A stretch of 64,000 nt of DNA, from assembly GCF_047496725.1 (NCBI RefSeq), contig NC_132972.1:8853501-8917500 (forward strand). Direction: 5' to 3'. Every line of letters starts with the position of its first letter. Position 1 is the first letter of the stretch. Shown here in pieces: positions 52,079 to 64,000 of the stretch. Source of the stretch: Anoplolepis gracilipes. Taxonomy: Eukaryota > Arthropoda > Insecta > Hymenoptera > Formicidae. The translations under genes were made by a program, and so were the position numbers. The notes under the pieces were generated by a model. It had not been told where the DNA came from and made no database searches. It worked only from the letters and a program-made list of their open reading frames with translations.

Positions 52079-52103
52079 AAAAAAAAAAAAAAAAAAAAAA
52101 AAA
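52079..52103. repeat. (A)25 homopolymer
   Basis: Uninterrupted A run at the edge of the GC-rich block; poly(U) in mbl-sense RNA if transcribed. Confidence 0.95.
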
Positions 52104-52226
52104 TATTGACAAGCAGCGCGTTATCGCCCGTTGTCGGTAAACACAAATCGGAAAGATCTGACTGCGGATTCAAAGCATACTCCCTCCCAGCGGTATCTGC
52201 GACCCACGAGACCCCCATTTATAAAT

Positions 52227-52246
52227 AAAAAAAAAAAAAAAAAAAA
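52227..52246. repeat. (A)20 homopolymer
   Basis: Second A run about 120 bp further out, where GC content drops. Confidence 0.95.
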
Positions 52247-55200
52247 CAACGAAATGTTAGATTAGCAATTTATCGCAGTTTATCGATTTAGCAAGAACGA
52301 TTAAAGTCTCGCAATCTGGTATAATTAAACTGTGCTCTGTGAACGGATTATTAATACATTAATCGTTTCTCTAAATATTTCCTATTTGGAGAATAGAATT
52401 TAATCAAGATACAATTAAGCTATAGTATCAATGATAAAAATATGTATTCAGTGGCGAATATTTTTAAAGCATCGCAAGCAACTTTAATCGACCCAACGAA
52501 TAGCCTCGCACACACCAGTAGTGAAGCGCCGCATAATTTAATAATTCTAGCTGTGAAAACTCGCAACGTGCCATAACTCTTCACGATCTCCTGCGTACAT
52601 TAGCCGGAGAAAAACTGTGTTTGCTTATGCGCAGCATAAACATCGGAGCGCGAGGCGTTTCGGGGGTGAAGGGAGAGAAACGGGGACACGGTCGTGCATT
52701 TTATGTACGACGACGTAGAGATACACAGTTAAGGCGAAGAAAAAGGCACGCGCCCGACCGGGACTGCAGTACAATTTTCCGTCGCGCAAGTAAGCCGCTT
52801 ACGAAAAGCGGGCTCGAGTCGCCGTTTCTCATGTTACCTGGCACGAGTTATGACGACGTATGTGTGCGCGTCCGGCGCGTACACAAACGGCCGCGCCGCG
52901 ACGGCCAAGAAAAACGTTTCAAGCCCGATCGTTTGTTTTCGTCAGAATTCTGCGTGAGAATCGCTGAAATAACGCTGCGCAAAAGTTACGCTAAAATCTC
53001 GATAATATCCGCTGTCAAGTGCAATAAATGTCACACCTACTCTAAGAGTTTGTGTATTTAAAAATTAATTCTTCAAATAGTACGTATATATGTATATAAA
53101 GAGTTTATAAGCTATTTATTATAATTCGCAACAGAAATTAGAATTTAGATTAATATTTATTATTTTTTATTCATCATTTTAAATATTACGTATTTTGATA
53201 CAAGATAAACTATTATTTTGTACATGTGCAAAATATATTAAAAAAACCTATATTCTGCATACAGTAAAATATCATTTTAATGAATCACTTCTCCTCCTCC
53301 CCTTCCATCCAATTATTTCAATTGTTCTCCTTACATTTTAAACAAAATATGATATATATCAAATGAAAATTCTGTGTTTTTTGGAGGAAATAAAATACAT
53401 TTTTTTATATCATGCGTTTTATTATTAGATTTCATCAACAATATTTTTTTGAATCAAACCATATAATTTTTTTGCTCAAACTTAATAATTTTAAATAATT
53501 TTAATAAAATAATTTTACTAAATATGGCAAAATATTAAGAGAAAGGTATATTAAAATCAATAATTTATGAGATATTAAAACTTTTATTTTAATAAATAGT
53601 TACGTAAAATGATGAAACTTTTATTCAAAATATTTTTTTCTAGAATGAGAGACAATTAAAATAATTGACTGAGTAAAAGGCGAGCGGAAGGAGAATGCAT
53701 TAAAATGGTCTATTTGTATACAATATGTATATTGTGATTTTTCAAATATTTTTCATATTGCACAACAAAATTATAAATAAAACCCTATCACAAATTATAA
53801 ATCATCCAACAAAGTTTACATTTTATTTTATTTTTATAGCTCAACTATTTAATAAAATTGTGAAACCATATTCATTAATATCAAATCAGTTTCTCGAAAT
53901 ATACTAACTTTTGGTATTCTAATAAATTTTAAATCTACAAATTTTCCTTTCGAAACAGTTTCACGCGAGAAAGAATGTAACGTAAAGTAACGTTCCGCTT
54001 ACTATTTTAAAGAGTGAAAATTGAATGCATTCCTGCATCCGGTTAAAAGTCGAATATATTAAATTTCAAAAATATCGCTCGGTACAATAACGTGAGATGT
54101 TATGCAATAACTATAAACGTCGAAAATAAATACTTTTTGCGCGACTCCAATATTACTTATATTTCGAATATTTCAAACTTTCATGTTATCTATCCAATAA
54201 CAGTCTAAACATACATCCTGATGTACGAATATAAGTGTGGATATTCCAATAATCTGAGAATAACATCAACAATTGTTAAAATTATTTTAGAACTAGAAAG
54301 CAGATATAGAAAAATGTTACGAATACGCTCACAATATATGGAATATGCGATAAATTGCCGCATCTACCTATAAAGGAAATGTGTCAATTCAGATTTAACC
54401 TTTATCTAGACAAACAGACACTCTTTTTAGTTTTATGAACCTATTGGATTTATGTATTTTACTCGGTTGTTCGTTGCTGCAGTTTGTCTGAAATATTTTT
54501 ATTTCCACTTGCTGACAGCCTGTTAGTAATCCAGAGTTATATTCATAATTCCACTGCACTATTACATACGTAATATTTTTTCGCTCATTATGTTAGCTCA
54601 ATGTATTAGCATAATATTCTTTATAATTATTTTACAAAACTACTATTTTATCTGAATGTCACAGGAAAAAAATATATTTATTATTATTTATAAAACGATA
54701 ATGTAGTCTTAAGTATATTAGAATATTTTATCTAATCAAAAAAGTATATAAGTTTTAAAATATTAATGTTAAAATATTACCGATATAAGCATATTAACAG
54801 TAATTATATTTTCAATATTATAATTCATAAACGTATCCCATATGCACGTTAATTATCGTTAATCGAATGACATTTAAAAATGTACATATTTCAATAATTT
54901 GACACTCTAACGTTACGATATTAAATTATTTCGATAAAAAAATCACTTCAATAGGAATAGCATATCGCGTTCAGATAAGAATTAATGTGATATCTCTCCG
55001 CATCAGATGGCGCGTATTGTTAATCTGGAACGAATCGCTGATACCGCCGGCGTGAAACTTTGATCAAAAAAAGCGGGAAGGTCGACTTTATTAATAATTA
55101 TTACATACAAGACGGAGCCGAGCAGGCAAGACACAACTAACGCGCGTACACGGATCTTTCTCTTTCTCTTTCTCTCGTGACTCGCGTGCTCGAGAGAGAC

Positions 55201-58200
55201 CACACTCTGTCTCTCTCTCATTCCCATTCTCTCTCCGTCTTTCTCTCTCGCTCCCGTTCTTTCGTTCTCTGCCGGTCGAATCGATATACGTGCACGAATG
55301 CGGCTTCGAGCTTCGTCCACTTCTTCTTTCACGTGACTACCGCAGGAAAGAGGGCCGGCCGAATCAATATCTCACACAGACATTTCAACCTCGTCCTCGT
55401 CGCTGTCGCCGCGAGCTCCTCGCACCCTTCGAAGGTCGTTCTCATCGTCTGAGCCGAATCCGGCGTTGCAAAAGGACTGAATCTCTAATTAATCTCTCTT
55501 TTTATCCGAATACGCGCATCTATCGCGTGCACGTGTGAGAGCACGTGTGCCAAACGCGCAAGCGTGCACGCTGCATCACAATATATTCAACGGCCATGGA
55601 AATTGATACTTAACTTTTTTTATTAAATTATACAGAACCTTCAATAAAGTACCCGACACTCTGTCTAATTCCAAGTATCATTAAAAGTTGCAGCAAGAGC
55701 GAGATTCTTTGCACGACGCAAATCGAATTAAAACATCGGAGATTTCTAAAGAGATAACAGATTCTTATCTTTTTCTCCCTCTCTCTTTCTCTATCTTAAA
55801 AATACTTGTAGCTAACTTAATCCTTCTTTAATCAAGAGCATATCGACGCGCCGAACTCCAGAGATCTTTTTTATTCTTTTAATTCTTGTTTGTCAACATG
55901 CATAATGTCATTACTTGTGTTATGTATATGTGTTACAATTTTATAATTTTTAAAATCCAATAATTTTGTATTTTTTTAATTTTGTAAATATAAAATTTTA
56001 ATAATATTCAAAATTAAAAGTTTATTCGCGGTGGCAAGATGTTATGGATTGACCATTCTTAACATTAATATTATTGAACAAGCTTTAATTTTCGTGATTA
56101 AAAAAATTAAAATATGCTGAAATTTGTTATTAAAATTATTTAATAACAAATGTTTAGTATATAGCTGTTATATATTTTATATGCAATATTTTACACTAAA
56201 AAAAGATACATCTCATGCGGATTTGAAAACGGTGACATAGCGGATATTAAGCAGACACGCTGTTTTCTCATTGCGAGCTTTTATTTGCTAGACGGTCCAT
56301 TTATAACGAAGCCATCATAATACAACGGTTGGATACGTGATTGCGGTCGATTGAATAAATCCATCAACGATACGCCGACAGAGAGCCGGCGATTCGATCG
56401 GCAGAGGATGAGTGAATATTAGAACGAAAGAGACGGGAATAAAGGCACATAGGGCATAGGGGTATGTGAGAAAGAAGAGAGAAGGACAAAGAGCGATGAG
56501 GTAGAAAAAATGATTTTTAACATTTCCGATAGATTGCGCCTGATTACCCGGACCGTACGAGCGAGCACGTGCAGCTCTGCACGCGCGTGTGTGCATGTGC
56601 ACGCTCGTTCACTCGATAGGTTTCCCTTTGTACGCGGGACCGGGAGTAAAGTAAAAAAGAAGAGCGAAATTAACGGAATGAAACAATGGGAACGACCGGG
56701 CTTAAGGGTTGCTGCCAGCTGTGTAATGGAATTAGGTCCGATTAAATTAGCTAAAAGGATTTTAGGTATGTACCGAAGGAGCAAACTACGTTTTCGATAT
56801 TATCGTATTTCTTTCTCGTACCTGCGGATACAAGCGATGCTCCAAATCGTGCCTTTAATGTGACCCCGATAACTGTCATGCATAACAAACGTAACGTTCG
56901 CCTAAGTTTCTAATATATCCTTTCTATTTTCTAATATTTCTAATATTTTCGAATTGGAAATTAATTTCTTTTAAACGTTTCAATTCAATTTTAATTTGAA
57001 ATAATATAACAGAGAAAAACATTTCTCCTGTATTATAATTAAGTTGGATTCTAAAATATTTTTTGGATATTTTCTCTCAAATAAAATTAAATTTCCAAGT
57101 TCTTGTAACTTTTTATATAATCTTAAACATTTGATTTAATCATAATTACATCATAAACGTTCATGTTAAATATGCATGTCAAGTCAAAAATACCGGCAAA
57201 AAGATTTCACATATATGCGCGCGCACGAGTACATGTACTTGATTGACATATATCACTTCATTTATTCATATATTTCACAAAGTTAATTTGAATATTCATA
57301 TCTTGCTAAGTAACATAATAAAGACGAAACCAAATTAAATAATTTATGCAGTTCTTTTTTTTTTTTTTAATATTGTATAATTTTCGATCGACATTTTCTT
57401 TTAAAACACAGAACGGCAAAAGAAGAGTCGCAAAAAATATTCGACGAAAGAAGCTCTCGAAAGCTTTTCCACGGAGCAATGTAGATCTGAGCAAACCTCG
57501 ATGCCGGGTACGGTAGTAAGTGGATCTTTTTAAAAGGGTTTATATTTCGTCGTAAAAATAAGACACGGCCGCGTGCTACTAGCGGAATCTTCGTCCCGAT
57601 ATAAATTCGCATGCGCCAATGCACTATTTTCTTCTCCGGACTTTTTGCATGCCACGTCGTCTCTTTTCAATAGATACAAACGTATATACAAAATCCCAGG
57701 AAAGGAATCCGCGAAGAGAGCGGGAAGCATCATCTTCTTATGCGCGCGCGGGGATAGAACTCAACTCTTCTGCATCAGCACGTTGCTGCTATTGTGGAAG
57801 TTGCAGAGGAAGAACCGGAAACACACCGTGCCTATCCTAGCCAATCGGAGCGCCCCAGCGCCAGCGCCGAATTCCGTTCATTAAGGAAGTTACCGGTCGA
57901 ACAAAGTAGCGCGCAAGAAGTAATTGACATTCGGTTGTGCAGCCTGTATCGTGCCTGGATAATAACCGGCTGGCTGCGCGAGCTCGCAGGATGCAATTTG
58001 TTTTGTAACAAGCCCGTCTGCCCTTCCCTCCCCCTTCCCGCCTTCCTCGCTTTCGAATTACGCGAATCGCTATTTCATCCCGGGCGCAATTAGACACCAT
58101 TTCGCGCCCCGTATAATCGCTGTTTCGGGAGTTTTCGCTACTTAGAGGGAAAGAGACGATATATCGACGAACTGTCACTTTGATTTACCTTCTTAAGCAA

Positions 58201-59236
58201 TTACAAACTCGAAATTTTTTTTTATCGATGTCACGTTATAAAGGAACACCGCGTGCTTAAAACGGAAAAGTTGATGCGACTAATAATCACCTATTAAGTA
58301 ATCACTGTAATGAAAAATCGATTACAAATTTGCCGTAGAATTCATAATCGAAATTTGATCCGCTAAAAGTAGGACGTTCCTTAAATAAGACTTCGACCTA
58401 GAAAAGATTGCTTTAATCGAAGTTAATTATCCAAATTACTCATATAATCCATGTTATATTATTGAACGATTTCAAGCTCAACGTTTTGGTTATTAATGTG
58501 ACTCAATTTTTCAGTAAGTTTATTAGTATAAACACGACAAAGTGGCGCGAGAACCATGTAAAGTAATGAGAAACAAACGTAGAATTAAATGCCTGAAATT
58601 TATGCCAACATAAGCTGTGTTATGTGCACAATGTTGCAGTTATGTTTTGCTGAAAAGTAAGCAATTTAGCAGGGCGAAGGGGATATTACGTGTAAGCAAA
58701 CTGTGTATTATTTGCATTTTCATATTTACATTCGCAAATGCGTCGATGAGATAATTCACGCAAAGAATACTTTAAATTGCAACGCAATGTGTTAGCTCGT
58801 TGATAAGCGAAAAAAATCGAGTTAAAAAAAATTGTCAAAGTAAGAAAAACTATTGTACCTTGAAATATGTTACACGTTTTAAGATAAGCTAATTGTCTTT
58901 TCAACAATAGTAAAAATTTTAAAATTAGCAACTCATCGCTTTAATCACCATCTATTTATAGCTTAAGAAATTACATGTTTCGTGTAATCATTTAGCTCTT
59001 AACTAGAAGAGTCTGTTTTTAAATCCTATATATTTCTTGTGTTATATAAAGTATTAAAGAATTTAATAAATTAAGAGAAATATAATTTTAATTATTAATA
59101 TAATTATAATATTTTAATTTAATATAAATTATATAATTTTAAATATACCGAGTTATAAATAAAATGTGCAAAATCTCACAGTGTATTTCATAAAGTTTTG
59201 TAAAGATTTTAAAAAATTCTAAAAGTGTCCTCTTAG

Positions 59237-59240
<4 letters not shown>
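52247..59240. other. Upstream intron or flank of mbl, mainly AT-rich
   Basis: No recognisable gene on either strand. CpG-rich islands lie at about 52490-53040, 55000-55560, 56220-56880 and 57480-58180; 53060-54960 and 58200-59240 are very AT-rich. Open frames inside the islands have no known domains. Confidence 0.5.

Positions 59241-59304
<64 letters not shown>
59241..59304. repeat. (CT)32 microsatellite
   Basis: Uninterrupted 64-bp CT run. Confidence 0.97.
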
Positions 59305-59307
<3 letters not shown>

Positions 59308-62300
59308 GCGCGCGTCTCATGAGGCTTGATTTTATAAAATTTTATAAAAGTTTGAGAAACGCAGACAATGAGAAAATATCCGCTAAAATGAAATCACCAT
59401 GCGTATAAAGCAGAGGCGCATTATTAACCGAATGGAAAACAATAGCGATATCGATCGCCGATTCGCCATGGCATCCACTCGAACAGGGCGGTGCAAATGC
59501 ACAACGTCGGGCTTTACGTTCACACTTTCGACATTTAAGTATCTATGGACAACAAGTTTGCCACATCTGCCGAGATTCCACGATGGGAGAACATATTTCG
59601 TAAAATATCCGAGAAATTATCACTGCGCTTCGAGCCACTGTTTCGTAGTTTGAACGCGTTCGAACTTTAATCCGACGAAACTTTACACCCCGTTTTATAT
59701 ATGTGATACTGTTTTTCATCGAAGTTTATGATAATGATATCAGTAACTCAATACAACTACTGTGTTAAAATAGTCTTTAATAAACTAATCAATTTGATTT
59801 ATTTTTAAATATTCTTAAAAATTATAAGCAACATTTTTAGTATATTAATAAATATTTTCTTCAATCTTCTATTTCTTGTTAAAATTTTATTTTGTTATTA
59901 TTATGAAACCTTTAATTTGTCACAAAATTGTCAACATGATCTTTATATCCAATTTTCCATCCAATTTTCGTAGGAGGACCGAGTAGATATTTTTATAAAG
60001 AATTTAAAAGATAATTTGTTTTTGCCGCGCAAAAATGCGATATATTCTACATAAAAAAAATAACCAAAAAACAAAAGAAACGTTACACAAAAGTGATGTA
60101 CATCGCTTTATGAGAGCCTTTTGTAAGCAATATTAATTTTTTGAAGCGAATACCGAGGTAAATATAACGTTAAGCATAACTTTGGCCGACAAGAGCATAC
60201 TCGTACGTTCTAATCTTAGGGGAGTACAAAGATATATATATATAGCCACGGAGGAAGATCCCGCACGTTGTTAAAAAAATTCCAAATTGCGTGAAGAGGC
60301 AGAGTTGAGGAGAAAAATATTCAACGTTCAGCCGCCAATTCTCATTACATTAGGAACAACATTCGCGGCGTGTCGCAGTATCATTTTCAGCAAGTCCGTT
60401 CCCACATGTCCGTGCTGGCTTCCATCGCACGCAAATGGTTGCGTGCAATTATACGGAGAATATTTTTCGTCCCAACGAGCGACGTTTTCGGACTAAAAGC
60501 GCACCGTGCATGAGATCAGAACCAGTATACCGGCATTTTCCACGAGTACTCGCATTAAAAAATAACCCGTATGTTCGAGAGAAAAGCTACCCTCGAGCCG
60601 CTTTATTGATGCGAATTATTCTGAAATGTAGTGGAATTTCGTTTATTAAAACCGTCAAGACATAAGCGGAATACTGAGAATGAATGGTAGGTAATTTTGA
60701 ATCCGTACATACATAAGTGTTATAGAAATATTTTCTCTCTAAATTAATAAATATACATAACGAAATATTTATAATGTTAAATACAGCTCAATAACGTTGT
60801 ATTAATAATTCACAAAAATACAAATTTACAATATTAATAATATAAATTTAATACATTTAATTATAATGTAATTAAATAAATACAAACAAAATATGTTACA
60901 TAAATAAAATTAAAAATGTATAATTACATAAATTAACACAAATTGATAAAATACATATTATAAAATATGTACAGAGAAAATTAGTCTTTCATTCATATAA
61001 TCTTCAATTCAATTTTGTCTTAAAAATATATCTAACAGTGATCGGTATAAAAAGTAAAGTCTATAGATATATTTCGGTTATCATTTTTCGGTTTTAAATC
61101 CAAAATTCTCAAGAAAATGATGGAGCCAGTGAAATTCCTTCAATAAACGCGTGACATATCGGTGGATGAAGTGCAATTAGAACGCGAAATTGGTCGCGTG
61201 TGAGAGAGCGAGGGGTTAAAAAACCGCTCAAAAGCAATTTGACGAGGCGCGGTGGATGCGTCGGGCCGCTTTGAAGCCATAAATTCGCGAGGGGGCGCGC
61301 GATTGCGGGTGCGACGGGGGGTTTGTTCGCCGTCCAATCGGACGTTGTGCTCTTGCTGCTCGTTCATGCATTTCAACGCTTGCAAATCATTCATTCCGAC
61401 TCATTGTCGGCAAGTCGGCCGCGCTACGCGCGCGTTGTCACGCCACGCAAAATGCATACTCGCTCGCTCTCTGTCTCTCTTTCTCTCTCTCTCCCGCGCC
61501 ATGCGAATTCCTCGGAATAGGATGCGAAGGGAAAGAGCAATGCCCTTGAATATTTATCGTTCCCGCGGGATCAAATTCTGCGCCAGCGAACGCGCTATCA
61601 GCGAGCCGCACGAATTGGCGCGAAAACGCAGTCATTACGGCACGACCAAGCCGCGAATCGGAAAAACCGAGATCGTTATAAAGAGCTGTTCTGAAAAAAT
61701 TATGCGTATATCGAGAAAGAGCAAGCGAGAGAGAAAGGGACAAAGAGAAATCATTCATCGCGTTGCTTCGATATTCGCGATTGTTTATTTAACCATTTAG
61801 CACATGAATATAGATTTTATGAACATAGATTCCTGCTAATTTAATTATATATTTGTTTATGTTTACGTTAATTATTACTGAAATGTTAAACGATACTAAA
61901 TGCACAATAAGCTAAGCCACGCGTAAACAATTATGATTTATATATAAATATCACGATCTTTTTATAATACAGAGAGGCAATAAACTGTAGTTCGCTGTTT
62001 TTCATTATTTGCTCTATTCTTTGAATTTAAAAGCTTCCTGAAATTCATTTCTGAGTGTTTTTTTTTAATTCCATTATATACAACTTTATTAAAGATCGAT
62101 CCATCATCGCGAACAAAATAGGATAGAATTTCCAACTACCTTTGTTATTTTAAAATTTTAAACCGAATGTGCAAAGGCCGATTTAATAACTTTTCATTTT
62201 TTTTTAAGCGTATGAAATAGTAGAAAGCTACAATTTTGCGCATGAATACACTTGAACTTTTTTATTTCCTTGCTTTTTGTGTTGTTTCAGTATCTTAATT

Positions 62301-62903
62301 TCACTTTATATCTTATCTGTACTTTGAATTTATTATTAACATCTTTTTCTCTTTCATTTTAGATTTGTTTCTACTCACATCAAATCTAATTTTTTAATCA
62401 GGTATGTTTAGAACTGTTATTGAGAAAGTTTATTTTCAGCAAAAAATCACAAGCTTTAATTGAGTGAGATATTTGAAACGATGAAAAACAAAGAGAGTTC
62501 ATTACACAATTGCGTCGATAATTACGGGATTTATTGAATGAATACATCAAATTAATGCTGTTCTGGCATTGCGAAACGCTGCACGCTGGTGCTGTATCGG
62601 CTATGAAATCCCAATCGTACACAGATCGCGAAGAAGAGAAGGGAAGGTTAACAGGCCACGACAAGAAGAGGGGCGGACAGAGACGAAAAGAGTGGTGAGA
62701 ATGGGGGGAGAAGGGAGAGGTTACAAGCGAGACTGCGAGTTCGTTCGAGCATCCAAAAAAGGGGAACGCAAGAACGCCCGTGGATTTACGTTGATGTATC
62801 GCCCGAGGTGAGCGAGAAAGAGAAAGGACCGATGGAAGGGAGAGAGGGTAAAACGGGAAGCAGGGTGGGGCACAGTAGGGGAAAAATATTTGTAGGTTAT
62901 ACT

Positions 62904-62924
62904 GGCGGGTCAACGCCACCCGCC
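62904..62924. repeat. GC-rich 7-bp hairpin
   Basis: GGCGGGT and ACCCGCC are perfectly complementary around a 7-nt loop (CAACGCC). Confidence 0.7.
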
Positions 62925-63524
62925 TGTTCCTCACGTGAACGCAGCCTGTCATGGGACTAAAATTAAAACGAGGCACACCCCGATGATAGTAGCATGCATG
63001 CGTCTAGAAACGCTTCTGATATTTCGTATCGATACTATCAGATAACATCCAAGCGTTATTGAAAACCTCCTTGGCAACGAAACTTGAATTATGATACTAA
63101 ATAATATTTGGAATATAATATTGAATAAGAGATATCAGAGAGCTATATATTATAATTTTGTAACGCTTTGTTACACTTCTATATCTTCAAATATCTATCA
63201 ATTATTTGAAATTGATATACGTGAGACGAGATCATTGAATAACAGAAACTTTCTTGTATTATATGCACCAACATTACAAGATATTGTATACTTTTAAAGT
63301 TTCAATATTAAGTTTAACTTCCCTTCTCATATCGATCATAATTCTAAACTTTTTAAATTGAAAAATAATGCTGAGTTATATTAAAAAATATAAATAAACT
63401 ATAAGATAAATAAAAAATTCATATGTGAGAGGAACTTCAAAACTCATGTGTCTTCTAAATTCTACTAAAATTCATTCGTTACAAAACAGCAAATTTATGA
63501 TAAATTGAAACATTTATTATTATT

Positions 63525-63548
63525 TATATATATATATATATATATATA
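63525..63548. repeat. (TA)12 microsatellite
   Basis: Uninterrupted TA run. Confidence 0.9.
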
Positions 63549-64000
63549 TGAAAATTTCTCATTTGCATAAATCTGAGAAATTTAAAGAGACGTTTCAAGA
63601 GAAATGGTAAACCCAGACAGTGTGCAAGACTGCACAGAATACGTTGCCAAGTTTACGGTTAAGATGCCGCAAAGGTGATGCTCTGTGCTCGCACTTTAGC
63701 GTCGCCCCGTTGCTACGCTTTCAGGCGCGACAGCTCAACATTATGTGCACAACCCTCAAATTACGTCACCGTTCTCAAATATGCATCCGTCATCCTTTTC
63801 TGTATCTCCCCGAACTTTTCTCACTAAGAATTAATGCGTACGGTAAAGCGTGCTGCAATCAGCATTACGAAATCGGCAGTCGATTGTATTCCTTCTACGT
63901 ATTCTCTTCGAACAGCTATTCTTAACCAAAATTCGATTACAGCGGCTACTTAGCAGTTCTCGTAATTTAATTAACGAAATCGAGTTTCTGTCGAGGCAAA

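Larger units (their letters stand above)
49601..52250 (-). promoter_or_regulatory. mbl: GC/CpG-rich block: probable mbl 5' leader and promoter region
   Basis: This block is clearly richer in G+C and CpG than the AT-rich DNA on either side, and it sits directly upstream of the mbl start codon. It contains long overlapping open frames on both strands, for example 50847-51419 plus (190 codons), 51371-51988 plus (205 codons) and 51259-51834 minus (191 codons). These look low in complexity (Arg/Gly-rich or Ser/Pro-rich) and resemble no family I know, as expected where stop codons are rare. It also holds (CT)n tracts, a CAG/CAA run and poly(A) runs at its far edge. I read it as non-coding leader and promoter DNA; the transcription start cannot be placed. 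Confidence 0.5.
59305..64000. other. Non-coding stretch at the window end
   Basis: AT-rich with islands at 59390-59690, 60270-60660, 61130-61780, 62560-63060 (purine-rich up to about 62880) and 63600-63960. The frames at 61252-61800 plus (182 codons) and 62398-62976 minus (192 codons) are long, but they are Arg/Ser-rich or compositionally driven and resemble no family I know. Confidence 0.5.

Noticed and set aside
61252..61800. 182-codon plus-strand open frame
   Set aside because: It is Arg/Ser-rich with a Ser-Leu run from a CT microsatellite, and it is mirrored by frames on the other strand; no recognisable domain.
62398..62976. 192-codon minus-strand open frame
   Set aside because: It crosses a purine-rich tract that yields Ser/Pro/Phe-rich residues; no known family and no sign of splice-defined exons.

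Overview
The window looks like nuclear DNA of a hymenopteran insect, most probably an ant. The basis is a long AT-rich background broken by CpG-rich islands, very many (GA)n/(CT)n microsatellites, and one exon of an insect-type muscleblind gene. The species call is an inference from composition. No bacterial-style gene density, operon, CRISPR array, rRNA or convincing tRNA is present.

Only one protein-coding segment is securely recognised: the first coding exon of muscleblind (mbl), on the minus strand at 49364-49549. It encodes the conserved N-terminus and the first CCCH zinc finger (C-X7-C-X6-C-X3-H), and it stops at a clean AAG|GTAACG splice donor. The exon for the second finger was not found anywhere downstream on the minus strand. 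The simplest reading is therefore that 1-49363 is the 5' part of one very long mbl intron. On the other side, about 49550-52250 is a GC/CpG-rich block that probably holds the mbl 5' leader and perhaps a promoter. From about 52250 to 64000 lies either an upstream intron or upstream flanking DNA.

The rest is non-coding. From low to high coordinates it holds: AT-rich stretches with (GA)n/(CT)n and (CATA)n runs (1-12 kb); a degenerate family of related blocks at about 12.2, 13.3 and 14.35 kb, including a 31-bp tandem repeat and a hairpin with a compensatory base-pair change; a self-complementary (GAC)n/(GTC)n palindrome at 20.08 kb; a strongly purine-biased stretch (28.7-31.2 kb); Z-DNA-type and pyrimidine-rich tracts with a (CA)32 run (36.6-38.9 kb); a duplicated segment carrying CCTG/TCTG repeats (39.7-41.2 kb); a probable MITE remnant (46.46-46.78 kb); and a perfect 16-bp hairpin about 1.1 kb downstream of the mbl exon.

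The most interesting material is around the mbl exon. Muscleblind in Drosophila binds its own flanking introns and promotes circularisation of this exon. Here one plausible acceptor would give a 234-nt exon, a multiple of three with no stop codon. A GA tract complementary to that acceptor's pyrimidine tract lies just upstream, and a downstream intronic hairpin shows UGCU, a YGCY Muscleblind motif, at its tip. These are hypotheses drawn from sequence alone.
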